A stretch of DNA of 10,000 bases from positions 1 to 10,000 of the forward strand of contig JAIWNQ010000285.1 of NCBI GenBank assembly GCA_020216745.1. Direction: 5' to 3'. Positions 1-8,700 of this stretch are shown here, in pieces. Source of the stretch: Candidatus Hydrogenedens sp. (GTDB taxonomy: Bacteria; Hydrogenedentota; Hydrogenedentia; Hydrogenedentales; Hydrogenedentaceae). Each line of letters begins with the position of its first letter. Within the stretch, counting starts at the first letter, position 1. Position numbers and translations under genes: made by a program. The notes below the pieces were generated by a model. The model did no database searches. It saw only the letters and a program-made list of their open reading frames with translations, and was not told the origin of the DNA.

Positions 1-580
1 TTCCTCCTTCGAAGGAGATATGAAGTAAGTTGCGGTCTGAGGAATAAGGCTTACTTTTCGATACAGGCACTGGGATGCCGTGTTTCTCAGCGTAAGCGAT
101 CATTTTTTCACGGCTGTTTAATGTCCAACGTGGGTCTCGCCATGGAGCGATGATGTGAATGTTTGGCTCAAATGCCATATACGTCAGTTCAAATCGGACT
201 TGGTCATTTCCTTTGCCAGTGGCACCATGTGCGACTGCATCGGCAGATTTATCACGGTAAACTTCTATTTGTCCTTTTGCAATAAGGGGTCGTGCAATAC
301 TGGTTCCTAACAGGTAAGAACCTTCATAAATGGCATTCGCACGCATCGCTTTGAAGACGTAATCCTTTACAAATTCACGTTTTAAGTCTTTTACAACGGC
401 ATCAACCGCACCAGTAGCTAACGCCTTTTTACGTGCTAATTCCAATTCCTCTCCTTGCCCAATATCTGCGATATATGCGATGACCTCTGCATTAAAAGTT
501 TCGATGAGCCATCTTAAAATGACGGATGTATCCAGTCCGCCAGAATAAGCTAAGACAATACGTTTTGGTTGTTTTTCCAT
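1..580 (-). CDS. argG: Argininosuccinate synthase, N-terminal half (runs off left edge)
   Basis: ArgG joins citrulline and aspartate with ATP to give argininosuccinate, the penultimate step of arginine synthesis, in the cytoplasm. The first 193 residues are visible, about half of the usual ~400, and the frame is open to the window edge. Seen: the PP-loop SGGLDTS at residues 13-19 of the N-type ATP pyrophosphatase fold, [18 protein letters not shown] around 85-102, and [15 protein letters not shown] around 117-131, all ArgG hallmarks. It closes with [10 protein letters not shown] at 184-193, which matches the family's NLLHISYEGG. The start is the ATG at 578-580, with AGGGAG about nine bases upstream. 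It lies 34 bp after argF on the same strand, so it is probably the third gene of argD-argF-argG. There is no internal stop or frameshift. Identification is secure; only the C-terminal half is unseen. Confidence 0.97.
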   Translation of the reverse strand, partial: MEKQPKRIVLAYSGGLDTSVILRWLIETFNAEVIAYIADIGQGEELELARKKALATGAVDAVVKDLKREFVKDYVFKAMRANAIYEGSYLLGTSIARPLIAKGQIEVYRDKSADAVAHGATGKGNDQVRFELTYMAFEPNIHIIAPWRDPRWTLNSREKMIAYAEKHGIPVPVSKSKPYSSDRNLLHISFEGG

Positions 581-614
581 AATAAAAAACTCCCTGATAG
601 ATGTTTTTTTGTAT

Positions 615-1532
615 TTAATGAGGATTATAGCCTAATAATGTAACCATTATAGCTTTCTGAACATGGAGTCTGTTTTCTGCTTGGTCATATACTATTGATT
701 CAGGACTGTCAATGACTTCAGAAGTAACTTCCATGCCACGATGTGCTGGAAGACAGTGCATAAATTTTGCACCTGGCTTTGCACGGGACATGAGTTTCGA
801 ATTGACCTGGTAAGGGGCGAATATTTTTGAACGTTGTTCAGCCTCATGTTCTTGCCCCATACTTGCCCATACATCAGTGTATACTACATCAACGTCTTTT
901 AATCCTTTAACTACATCGTGGGTTATTTCGAGACGGTCTTCAATTTTCTTTTTTACGTTGCCGATTAAATCAGGATTGCCTGAATAACCTTCGGGACATA
1001 CCAATCGAAGTCGGAAGGGGAAGTGTATTAACGACTCTGCCCATGAGTGAAAAACATTATTTCCATCACCGACAAAAGCCACACATATATTTTCTAATTT
1101 ATGTGAGAAATGCTCTTGCAGTGTCATTATATCTGCCATAATCTGGCAGGGGTGAAGTAAATCACTGAGAGCGTTAATGACTGGAATTTTGGCGTTTTGT
1201 GCTAAGCATACTAAATCATCGTGGCTGTAAGTTCTCGCAACAATTAAATCAACCCAACGTTCTAAATTTTTGGCTACGTCTGGAACGGATTCCCTCTCAC
1301 CTAATTTCATATCCATGACGATAGTTTCGCCTCCTAAATGAAACATACCTATTTGGAAGGTTAGTTTTGTTCTGAGGCTTGGTTTCTCAAAAATCATTGC
1401 CTGTGTTTTCCCTCGTAACCAGCGGTGAGGCAATCCTTTTTTCTGTAATGTTTTCAACTCATGGGCAAGATTTAAAATCTTATGAATCTCGTCAGTGGAG
1501 AAATCAAGTAATGAGAGAAAATCTTTTACCAT
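615..1532 (-). CDS. argF: Ornithine carbamoyltransferase
   Basis: Transfers the carbamoyl group of carbamoyl phosphate to ornithine, giving citrulline; cytoplasmic and typically a trimer. At 305 residues it has normal length. The carbamoyl-phosphate loop reads FEKPSLRTK at 48-56, where most relatives have STRTR, so Leu53 and Lys56 differ from the commonest form. HPCQ is at 127-130, [12 protein letters not shown] marks the start of the ornithine domain, DVWASMG is the ornithine-binding motif, and HCLPAHRG starts at 259 with the catalytic Cys. The Leu in the SxRT loop also occurs in N-acetyl/N-succinylornithine transcarbamylases, but HCLPAHRG, the SMG motif and the length favour a true ornithine enzyme. 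The start ATG lies inside the end of argD: the two share ATGGTAA, a 7-bp overlap. Its Shine-Dalgarno AGGAG is within argD, so translational coupling is likely. Confidence 0.95.
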   Translation of the reverse strand: MVKDFLSLLDFSTDEIHKILNLAHELKTLQKKGLPHRWLRGKTQAMIFEKPSLRTKLTFQIGMFHLGGETIVMDMKLGERESVPDVAKNLERWVDLIVARTYSHDDLVCLAQNAKIPVINALSDLLHPCQIMADIMTLQEHFSHKLENICVAFVGDGNNVFHSWAESLIHFPFRLRLVCPEGYSGNPDLIGNVKKKIEDRLEITHDVVKGLKDVDVVYTDVWASMGQEHEAEQRSKIFAPYQVNSKLMSRAKPGAKFMHCLPAHRGMEVTSEVIDSPESIVYDQAENRLHVQKAIMVTLLGYNPH

Positions 1533-2719
1533 CCTAACTCTCCTAATGATTGTTCTAATGCATGTAGTGCTTGGGTTAACTCTTGTTGTTCAACAATCAA
1601 AGGTGGTAAGAATCGTAGCACGTTCGGACCTGCTGAACCACATATAAATCCGCGGGAGAACATCTGATTTATTAAAGGATTGACGGGTTCATCAAATTCA
1701 ACGCCTATCATTAATCCTTGACCTCGAACTTCTTTGATTTTTCGATGTACCTCCGCTATTTTACTCAATCCAGTAATAAAACATTTTCCTAACGCCCGCA
1801 CGTTTTCAAGGAACGTGGGGTTGCTCAGTTCTTCAACCACAGCCAATGCTGTTGCGGTACTTAATGGGTTTCCACCAAAGGTACAGGCGTGGGCACCAGG
1901 GCTAAAACCTTGAGCAATTTCCTCAGTGCAACCCATAGCCCCAATAGGGACTCCATTCGCTAATCCTTTAGCTAAAGTCATAATGTCTGGTGTTACATCA
2001 AACGCCTGATGTGCAAACATATAACCAGTTCTACCTAAGCCTGTTTGAACCTCGTCGAAAATGAGGAGGACCTGATGTTTATTACAGATCTCGCGGACTT
2101 CTTTGAGGTAATTGGGGGAAGGCATACGGATTCCACCTTCACCCTGTATTGGTTCTAATAAAATGGCACCTGTCGCAGGTGATAAGGCTTTTTCTATCGC
2201 TTCAGTGTCGTTATAGGGGACATAAGTAAACCCAGGCACCATCGGCTCAAATCCCTTATGATATTTTGGCTGTCCTGTGGCTGTTATAGTAGCAAGGGTT
2301 CTCCCATGAAATGACTGTTCGGCTGTAATGATATTTGGTTTATACAAACCTTTTACAGTCCAGTAACGTCTTGCAATTTTTATTGCAGATTCGTTTGCTT
2401 CAGCACCACCATTACAGAAAAACCACTTTTTTGCAAAGCATAAATCACTTAATTTCTTCGCTAATAATATTTGTGGTTCAATATTGTATAGATTTGATAC
2501 ATGAATTAATTTTTGTGCTTGGTCTACAATTGCTTTTGTGACTTTTGGATGGCAATGTCCCAAATTGCAAACCGCAATACCTGAAAATAAATCTATATAC
2601 TCCTTACCATCCGCATCCCAAACATGCGTTCCTTGTCCACGGACTAATGCTAATGTCCTTGAGCCGTATGTGTTAATTAAATATGTGTCTGCCAACGTTC
2701 TCAATTCATCATTTGTCAT
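1526..2719 (-). CDS. argD: Acetylornithine aminotransferase (class III, PLP-dependent)
   Basis: Converts N-acetylglutamate 5-semialdehyde plus glutamate to N2-acetylornithine and 2-oxoglutarate in arginine synthesis; ArgD enzymes sometimes also act on succinyldiaminopimelate in lysine synthesis. At 397 residues it matches the family. Seen: the PLP phosphate-binding segment FFCNGGAEANESAIKIARRYW at 100-120 (the usual Ser after Asn is Gly here), SFHGRTLATITATGQPKYHKGFEP at 136-159, EPIQGEGGI at 189-197, the cofactor-ring Asp222 in FDEVQTGLGRTG, the Schiff-base Lys251 in TLAKGLANGVPIGAM, and TFGGNPLSTATALAV at 280-294. The ATG start has AAGGGAG about eleven bases upstream, a rather long spacing. 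It is the first gene of the argD-argF-argG run. Related GABA or ornithine aminotransferases are possible by family alone, but the arginine operon context decides the call. Confidence 0.95.
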   Translation of the reverse strand: MTNDELRTLADTYLINTYGSRTLALVRGQGTHVWDADGKEYIDLFSGIAVCNLGHCHPKVTKAIVDQAQKLIHVSNLYNIEPQILLAKKLSDLCFAKKWFFCNGGAEANESAIKIARRYWTVKGLYKPNIITAEQSFHGRTLATITATGQPKYHKGFEPMVPGFTYVPYNDTEAIEKALSPATGAILLEPIQGEGGIRMPSPNYLKEVREICNKHQVLLIFDEVQTGLGRTGYMFAHQAFDVTPDIMTLAKGLANGVPIGAMGCTEEIAQGFSPGAHACTFGGNPLSTATALAVVEELSNPTFLENVRALGKCFITGLSKIAEVHRKIKEVRGQGLMIGVEFDEPVNPLINQMFSRGFICGSAGPNVLRFLPPLIVEQQELTQALHALEQSLGELGW

Positions 2720-2768
2720 TTGCTTACGAACTCCCTTGATATGTATTTATATTTTGGTGAATTTGCGT

Positions 2769-2797
2769 ATTATAAAACAAATGTAGTGCATTCTTAA
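2769..2797 (-). promoter_or_regulatory. Candidate sigma-70 promoter of argD-argF-argG
   Basis: Reading the minus strand, a perfect -10 TATAAT lies at 2769-2774. Exactly 17 bp upstream, at 2792-2797, is TTAAGA, which matches TTGACA at four of six positions. Transcription would begin near 2762, giving a leader of about 43 nt before the argD ATG. The -35 and the upstream part of the spacer lie inside the perfect palindrome at 2786-2807. No ArgR box (TGAAT-N4-ATTCA) was recognised nearby. Confidence 0.5.
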
Positions 2798-2807
2798 AAG
2801 AATGCAC
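2786..2807 (-). terminator. Perfect palindrome: fmdB terminator and/or argD operator
   Basis: Arms GTGCATTCTT (2786-2795) and AAGAATGCAC (2798-2807) are perfect reverse complements around AA, so the RNA could form about nine base pairs with a 4-nt loop. On the minus strand it lies 42 bp after the fmdB stop and is followed after four bases by TTTGTTTTAT, so it can act as a modest intrinsic terminator of fmdB. It also overlaps the -35 region of the candidate argD promoter, so an operator role is equally possible. Confidence 0.5.
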
Positions 2808-2849
2808 CTCTGTTATTACGAAATATTTAAGTTACTTAGTTAGGATAAA

Positions 2850-3158
2850 CTATTTGGACACGGTCTCTTTAGATGCTGATTTCGTTTCGGTTGATTTTGA
2901 TTCGGTAGAAGATGATTTACCATTACCATCAGCAGATGTAGTGCTCTTATGTTTATGTCCATTGCCATGGTTGTTATTTCTCTTGTAGTCTGTTTCGTAA
3001 AATCCGCTACCCTTGAAAATTATCCCGGAACCGTTACCAATTAATCGTTGACATTTCCCCTTACATTTCTCACAGATTACCTTTGGTGATGCAGTTATGG
3101 AATGAAAATAATCGAACTGATAACCACATTTAACACATTCGTAAGTATATGTCGGCAT
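2850..3158 (-). CDS. FmdB-family zinc-ribbon protein
   Basis: A small putative regulatory or metal-binding protein of the FmdB / CxxC zinc-ribbon family; the cellular role of most members is unknown. With the start chosen here it has 102 residues. The N-terminus MPTYTYEC is the classic family start, with zinc ligands Cys8 and Cys11 (CVKC) and Cys29 and Cys32 (CEKC); a further Cys is at 36. The FKGSGFYETDYK segment at 48-59 is also typical. Residues about 60-102 are a low-complexity Lys/Ser/Thr/His tail, probably disordered, as in many relatives. A longer reading starting at 3206 would add 16 residues (MKGSGF...), but the strong AAAGGAGG at 3167-3174, eight bases before this ATG, and the family N-terminus fix the start at 3158. 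It lies 130 bp upstream of argD on the same strand and is divergent from glnB. Family assignment is firm, function is not. Confidence 0.9.
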   Translation of the reverse strand: MPTYTYECVKCGYQFDYFHSITASPKVICEKCKGKCQRLIGNGSGIIFKGSGFYETDYKRNNNHGNGHKHKSTTSADGNGKSSSTESKSTETKSASKETVSK

Positions 3159-3166
3159 ATATATTT

Positions 3167-3174
3167 CCTCCTTT
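3167..3174 (-). promoter_or_regulatory. Shine-Dalgarno deciding the FmdB-family start
   Basis: On the minus strand AAAGGAGG lies eight bases before the ATG at 3156-3158. It falls within the N-terminal extension of the longer in-frame reading, which shows that the shorter MPTYTYEC form is the real product. Confidence 0.85.
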
Positions 3175-3218
3175 AAAAACGGAAAAGAAAACCCACTACC
3201 TTTCATTTAACGTATAAA

Positions 3219-3232
3219 AACCTTTAAAGGTT
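3219..3232. repeat. 14-bp perfect palindrome upstream of the FmdB gene
   Basis: AACCTTTAAAGGTT is its own reverse complement. The symmetry extends to GTATAA on the left (3212-3217) and TTATAC on the right (3231-3236) if three extra A residues on the left are allowed to bulge. On the minus strand it lies between a weak TTGTAT and a TATACG that could serve as -35 and -10 at 16-bp spacing for the FmdB gene. An operator is possible; chance in AT-rich DNA is not excluded. Confidence 0.4.
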
Positions 3233-3305
3233 ATACAAGAAACAGTAAGGAGTAGTAGATATTTCTAATCTAATCAAATTTGTTGTAAGAAAAGTATACT
3301 ATCAC

Positions 3306-3331
3306 TTTTTCCTGATTAAAATCAAGAAAAA
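3306..3331. repeat. Imperfect 26-bp dyad in the divergent region
   Basis: TTTTTC at 3306-3311 pairs with GAAAAA at 3326-3331, and TGAT at 3313-3316 pairs with ATCA at 3321-3324, with one mismatch (3312/3325) and a 4-nt centre. It lies about 190 bp upstream of the sigma-54 promoter, a plausible distance for an activator site. The sequence is A/T-dominated, so its significance is uncertain. Confidence 0.3.
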
Positions 3332-3496
3332 ACTCAGTGGTTCGAAGGAAGCAACCTACATTTTTGTAGTTTATACTTTATAATAATTACATTTGAGTAA
3401 TATTTGAATTTTATTATGTAAAGTTATTGCATAAATTCTGCTAACGATTTCCCAGTTTTGTAGCATTTAATGGGATTTTCAATAAGGAAGATTAGG

Positions 3497-3513
3497 TTGG
3501 CATTTTTATTGCT
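3497..3513 (+). promoter_or_regulatory. Sigma-54 (RpoN) -24/-12 promoter of glnB-glnA
   Basis: TTGGCATTTTTATTGCT matches the sigma-54 consensus TTGGCACG-N4-TTGCT at every fixed position except CG, which is TT. The invariant GG (3499-3500) and GC (3511-3512) dinucleotides have the required 12-bp offset. Transcription would begin near 3524, giving a leader of about 90 nt to glnB. Sigma-54 control by NtrC-like activators is well established for glnA and glnBA operons in other bacteria, which makes this placement meaningful. Confidence 0.82.
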
Positions 3514-3544
3514 TGCAATTACAAAACATGTAAATGAAAAAATG

Positions 3545-3553
3545 TGATATAAT
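3545..3553 (+). promoter_or_regulatory. Candidate extended -10 (sigma-70) promoter for glnB
   Basis: TGATATAAT contains an extended TGn motif and a perfect TATAAT, but no good -35 lies 16-18 bp upstream. Transcription would begin near 3560. A second, housekeeping promoter beside the sigma-54 one would give basal glnBA expression. AT-rich context lowers confidence. Confidence 0.35.
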
Positions 3554-3583
3554 CATAAATTTACATTTAATTTTTACATATAA

Positions 3584-3955
<372 letters not shown>

Positions 3956-4007
3956 CATAAATTTTTTGTGCATATTATACACATAACAAATAACAAGGAG
4001 AATTTAT

Positions 4008-5432
4008 ATGTATAAAGATTACACGTCCAAGGATGTTATTAATTTAATCAAGGACAAACAGATTAAATTTGTAGATTTACGATTTATGGATTTTCCAGGC
4101 TTACAACAACATTTCACTTTTCCCGTTTCCCAGATTGATGAGGAAGTTTTTGAGTCTGGTATTGGGTTTGATGGCTCCAGTATTCGCGGTTGGCAAAGTA
4201 TCCATGAGAGTGATATGCTCGTTTTGCCAGACCCTCGGACAGCATTTGTTGACCCGTTTTCAGACATACCCACGTTAGTGATTTATTGTAACATTTTAGA
4301 CCCGATTACGAAGGAACGGTATACTCGTGACCCACGGAATATTGCCCAAAAGGCAGAAAATTATTTAATGTCTACAGGACTTGCAGATACATGCTATATT
4401 GGACCCGAGGCAGAATTCTTTATTTTTGATGATATACGTTGTGATCAAACCGCTAATAGTGGATATTACTTTATAGATAGCATTGAAGGGATATGGAATA
4501 GCGGTAGAGATGAGAAACCAAATTTAGGTTATAAACTACGATATAAAGAAGGATATTTCCCTATACCCCCTGCAGATGCTACGCATAATATACGAAGCGA
4601 AATGGTGGCGTTAATGTTAGAATGTGGTATTGATGTAGAATGTCACCATCACGAGGTAGCCACAGGTGGACAAGCAGAAATTGATATGCGTTATGCACCA
4701 TTGACACAAATGGCAGACCAGCTAACATTGTATAAATACATTATTAAAAATGTAGCAAAGAGAAATGGGAAAACTGTGACCTTTATGCCTAAACCTTTGT
4801 TTGGCGATAATGGTTCAGGAATGCATTGTCATATTTCATTATGGAAAGGTGGAAAACCTACTTTCGCAGGAAATAAATATGCAGGATTAAGTCAGGAAGC
4901 ACTCTGGTTTATCGGTGGATTGCTAAAACATGCTCCTGCTCTTGTTGCTATTACAAATCCAACGACAAATAGTTACAAGCGATTAGTTCCGGGATATGAA
5001 GCACCGGTGAATATTGCTTACTCTGCACGCAATCGCAGTGCATGCTGTCGCATTCCGATGTATTCTCCAAGCCCTAAAGCGAAACGGATTGAATTTCGGG
5101 TACCTGATCCGTCTTGCAATCCGTACATGGCGTTTGCGGCGTTGTTGATGGCAGGTTTGGACGGCATTCAGAATAAGATAGACCCAGGTGAACCTATGGA
5201 TAAAGACCTGTATGACCTTCCTCCCGAAGAGAAAGCACTTATCCCACAAGTCCCAGGTAGCCTTGCAGAAGCCCTGAATGCATTGTCCAAAGACCATGAG
5301 TTCTTGACCAAAGGAGATGTATTTACAGAAGATGTTCTGAAAACATGGATCGAGTACAAACGTGTACGAGAAGTTGAGGCAGTAAATCTAAGACCACATC
5401 CCTACGAATTTATGCTATATTTTGATATTTAG
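4008..5432 (+). CDS. glnA: Glutamine synthetase type I (GSI-beta)
   Basis: Makes glutamine from glutamate, ammonia and ATP; a dodecamer in the cytoplasm and the main entry point of ammonium. At 474 residues it matches the proteobacterial-type class. Seen: the beta-grasp signature FDGSSIRGW at 54-62; metal-site glutamates in GPEAEFFIF at 132-140; [14 protein letters not shown] at 213-226; the ATP-binding [14 protein letters not shown] at 262-275; NRSACCRIP at 342-350; and [15 protein letters not shown] at 362-376. [12 protein letters not shown] at 397-408 contains the adenylylation-type Tyr402, so activity is probably adjusted by a GlnE enzyme, which is not in this window. AAGGAG lies seven bases before the ATG. 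The 52-bp gap after glnB and the upstream sigma-54 promoter imply a nitrogen-controlled glnBA operon. No intrinsic terminator is obvious after the stop. Confidence 0.98.
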   Translation: MYKDYTSKDVINLIKDKQIKFVDLRFMDFPGLQQHFTFPVSQIDEEVFESGIGFDGSSIRGWQSIHESDMLVLPDPRTAFVDPFSDIPTLVIYCNILDPITKERYTRDPRNIAQKAENYLMSTGLADTCYIGPEAEFFIFDDIRCDQTANSGYYFIDSIEGIWNSGRDEKPNLGYKLRYKEGYFPIPPADATHNIRSEMVALMLECGIDVECHHHEVATGGQAEIDMRYAPLTQMADQLTLYKYIIKNVAKRNGKTVTFMPKPLFGDNGSGMHCHISLWKGGKPTFAGNKYAGLSQEALWFIGGLLKHAPALVAITNPTTNSYKRLVPGYEAPVNIAYSARNRSACCRIPMYSPSPKAKRIEFRVPDPSCNPYMAFAALLMAGLDGIQNKIDPGEPMDKDLYDLPPEEKALIPQVPGSLAEALNALSKDHEFLTKGDVFTEDVLKTWIEYKRVREVEAVNLRPHPYEFMLYFDI

Positions 5433-5774
5433 AAATTATAAATAAAGAAGCCTTAAATCTACTATCATTAGCGTCCCCTCTTATAGAAATGGGTAGACTT
5501 GGCAAATGTGACAGATAAAATGTGCGTAACGAAAGAAGCACCTGTTATATTAGGATAAATACAATAGAAGAAACGATGGATTTGTATGGCAAACCCATGT
5601 GTTCGCCCTGCCATATCCGTTTAATCATTAGGGTAGACACATGGGTCTGACCCTATAGAAAATCATATACGTTTCACGAATAGGGTTAATGATGTTCAGA
5701 ATTCTTTTTAATAGTGAGGGGATTGATTAGTTGATACTTTGGAAATGCGAAAAAACCGTTTTTGTTTTAAGGTA
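5433..5774. other. Convergent non-coding spacer between glnA and mfd
   Basis: No gene is supported in these 342 bp. The notable content is the REP/MITE-like hairpin pair at 5584-5656 with surrounding inverted repeats up to 5693. A partial extra copy, GGGTAGAC, occurs at 5491-5498 and again at 5631-5638. Neither glnA nor mfd is followed by a classical GC-rich hairpin plus T-tract; an A5-CCG-T5 hairpin near 5751-5764 is weak. The spacer may rely on the REP-like hairpins to separate the two converging transcripts. Confidence 0.7.
5584..5656. repeat. REP/MITE-like element: two hairpins with complementary loops
   Basis: Hairpin A: GGCAAAC (5588-5594), loop CCATGT, GTTCGCC (5601-5607), with one imperfect pair that becomes G-U on the minus strand. 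Hairpin B: GGGTAGAC (5631-5638), loop ACATGG, GTCTGACCC (5645-5653), with one bulged G. The loops are exact reverse complements. Because of this, ACCCATGTGT (5593-5602) also pairs perfectly with ACACATGGGT (5637-5646), extended by CCCT/AGGG (5606-5609 with 5630-5633). Further pairs are TATGGCA/TGCCATA (5585-5591 with 5609-5615) and ACCCTAT/ATAGGGT (5650-5656 with 5680-5686). Two related palindromes in opposed orientation in a convergent spacer are typical of REP doublets or small MITEs, which are spread by REP-associated tyrosine transposases; none is encoded here. Confidence 0.6.
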
Positions 5775-8700
5775 TTAAACCCCTTCTTTATGTAATTTTT
5801 CCAGATATAAAATGAGCAGGTGTAAATGGTTTTCTAAGTTGTCATCTGTGGTTACTTCTAAATATGGATATTCTTCCCAACCAGTACTAATTTCGGTTTT
5901 GAATATTTCTAAAGCGATTTTTTTTCGAATAGGTGTTATAGGGTGGTATGTATCAAAGATAATATGGAGGACTTTTTTGTTCACTATAATTCTTTTTACT
6001 CCGAGGTCATGAGCAAGTACACGTGCTTTCATGACATTAATCAGATTCTCCGTGCACTCTGGAATCGCTCCATATCTATCTCTTAGTTCTTCGATGAGTT
6101 CTTGGCATTCTTCTGGTGTTTGCACAGATGAAATTCGTTGGTACCATTGCATTCTTTGCAATGAATCGGTGATGAAATCGTCAGGGATGCGAGCATTGAT
6201 GTTCCCTTCTAAAGGGGGTAGTTTTTTACGGATGATAGGTTGTCCCTTCATCTCTGCGATGGCTTCTTCAATTAGTTCGCGGTAAGTATCGAAGCCGACC
6301 GCATTAATATGTCCACTTTGTTCAGGTCCTAACAAATCTCCTGCTCCACGAATTTCTAAATCTTTAAGGGCAACTTGAAGTCCTGAACCTAAAACTGAAA
6401 AGTCTTGAATGGCTTTTAATCGTTCTTGTGCTTCTTTGGTGAGTGATTTGTCGGAAGGTATTAGTAGATAGGCAAAGGCACGGTGTTTATATCTTCCAAC
6501 CCTACCACGAATTTGGTATAACTCGCTTAAGCCGAACCTATCTGCACGGTCAACAATGATGGTATTAACATTTGGTATATCAATACCTGAAGCAATGATA
6601 GTTGTGCAGACAAGCACATCAATTTCTCGGTTGATGAAGGCGGTCATGATACGTTCCAACTCATTTTTGGACATTTGCCCGTGACCGATGCCGATTCGTG
6701 CATGAGGAACCCATTGTTGTAGTTTTTTTGCGGTGTATTCAATTGTCTGTACACGGTTGTGTAAGTAGTAAACTTGTCCTTCTCGTCGCAGTTCTCTTTC
6801 AATGGCTTCTTTAATGACCTCAGGAGATGCATGGGTAATGCATGTATGGATAGGTAATCGGTCATTAGGTGCTGTATTAATGACACTCATATCTCGTATT
6901 CCAGAGAGGCAAAACTGTAATGTTCTGGGGATAGGTGTGGCAGTGAGAGTTAGAGAATCGACATGTTCACGAAGTTTTTTAAGTTGTTCTTTGTGGCGAA
7001 CACCAAATCTTTGTTCTTCATCAATAATAAGTAGCCCGAGATCTTTAAATTGGACATCTTTAGAAAGGAGTCGATGTGTGCCGATTACAATATCTATTTC
7101 ACCTGTCATTAAACCTTTTAATACGTCTTTTATCTGTTTTGTTGTCCGTAGACGGCTTAATGCTTCTATGCGGATAGGGAACCCAGCCATTCGTTCTTGA
7201 AAGGTATGCCAATGTTGATGGACTAATACTGTTGTCGGTGCAAGCACCGCAACCTGCTTACCATCCATAACCGCCTTGAAGCTGGCGCGGATAGCCACCT
7301 CTGTTTTTCCGAAGCCGACGTCTCCACAAATAAGTCGGTCCATCGGTTTGGGGTCTTCCATATCCCGTTTTACTTCCTCAATGGCACGATACTGGTCTGG
7401 GGTCTCTTCATAGTCAAAAGCTTCTTCCATTTGCCGTTGCCATGGGGTATCCGCTGAAAATGCAAAACCTTTAGAGTGATGCCGTTTTGCATATAATTTT
7501 AGTAGTTCCTCTGCAAATTGTTTGACAGACTCTCTGACTTTTTCTTTCGTTTTGTTCCATGTTTTTCCACCCATTTTATCTAAATTAGGTGTAGCACCTT
7601 CACCAGCAATATATTTTCGTATCTGATCTAATTGTGTGACTGGGATATAAAGTCTATCCCCATCTCGATAGATGATGGATAGGTAATCGGCAGGTTTATC
7701 GGAAAATCGATATAATCCTGCGAACTTACCTATTCCGTGTGTTTCATGAACAACGAAGTCCCCTGGTTTTAAGTCGGTTAATGAATAAATACGGCTACCT
7801 CTGCGGAAAAATCGACCTTTTCGGCGAACATATTTTCTGCCAAACAATTCTCTTTCACTGATAACTACTAATTTTTCATCTGGATATATGAAGCCAGAAC
7901 GAATTTTTCCTAACTCAATTTTTAGGTCAAAGGGGTCTTTATCTAATCGGTAACCTTGTTCTGTAACCAACTCATGCATTCGCAATTGTTCTGCTGGTGT
8001 GTTGCATAAGAGACGCACTTGATAATGTTCAATGTCCCATTGCTTTAATTGTTCCCAGAATTGACTTAAATTGCCAGCCCACATCTGTACGGAATTCATA
8101 GGGATGATAATACGTTGGGCTACATTCCTTTCGGGTAGTGAAAGTGATGCAATTTCTATGTTTTTAAAGGTACTACATTTTTCTTTCAATTCTTCTAAGG
8201 AAAAAAGATATGGGTTTTCTGTAAATTCACTTTCTATCTTCTCTCCTTCTGAAAATATATTTAATGGTTCATCCCATACAATTAGTGTATCAGTCGGTAG
8301 ATAGTCCAGAATCCATGTTTTTTCTTTTAAAGTTATTTTTTCTCTCAATAAGTCCTTCTCTGTTTTAAGTATAATATCCACGAAATCAATGGGGGCAATA
8401 CTTTTCTGTGTTTCTGGGTCAAATTCTCGAATGGATTCAATAGTATCAGCAAAAAATTCCAGACGTACTGGTAACTCATGACCATAAGGGAAAATATCAA
8501 GGATTCCACCGCGTCGGCTAAATTCGCCATGTTGAGATACAGACGCCTCACGTTGGTAGCCTGAGGCGACTAACAAATGTGTTAATTCTTCAAGACTATA
8601 CTCCTGTTCTGTCTGCAAATGAATTCGTTGCCGTTCTAATGATTGAACAGGTGGAACTATTTGTAATACAGAACGAATTGTAGAAATGATTATTTTCGGC

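Noticed and set aside
2335..2786. Plus-strand open frames across argD and its promoter
   Set aside because: They lie antisense to argD, have low-complexity translations and no ribosome binding site; shadows of the real gene.
3159..3206. N-terminal extension of the FmdB-family gene starting at 3206
   Set aside because: The extension contains the strong AAAGGAGG and the family N-terminus MPTYTYEC begins at 3158, so the longer start is not used.
3356..3369. CTACA-TTTT-TGTAG hairpin as a terminator
   Set aside because: The 5-bp stem is short, has no T-tract directly after it and no upstream gene on that strand.
3379..3384. TATAAT at 3379-3384 as a promoter for glnB
   Set aside because: No acceptable -35 at 16-18 bp, no extended -10, and the surroundings are so AT-rich that chance matches are expected.
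5747..5768. Intrinsic terminator for glnA or mfd at the A-tract/T-tract near 5751-5764
   Set aside because: The stem would be five A-T pairs only, with no G-C pairs; too weak to call.
5812..8304. Several plus-strand open frames inside mfd
   Set aside because: All are antisense to a fully conserved Mfd and their translations resemble no known protein.
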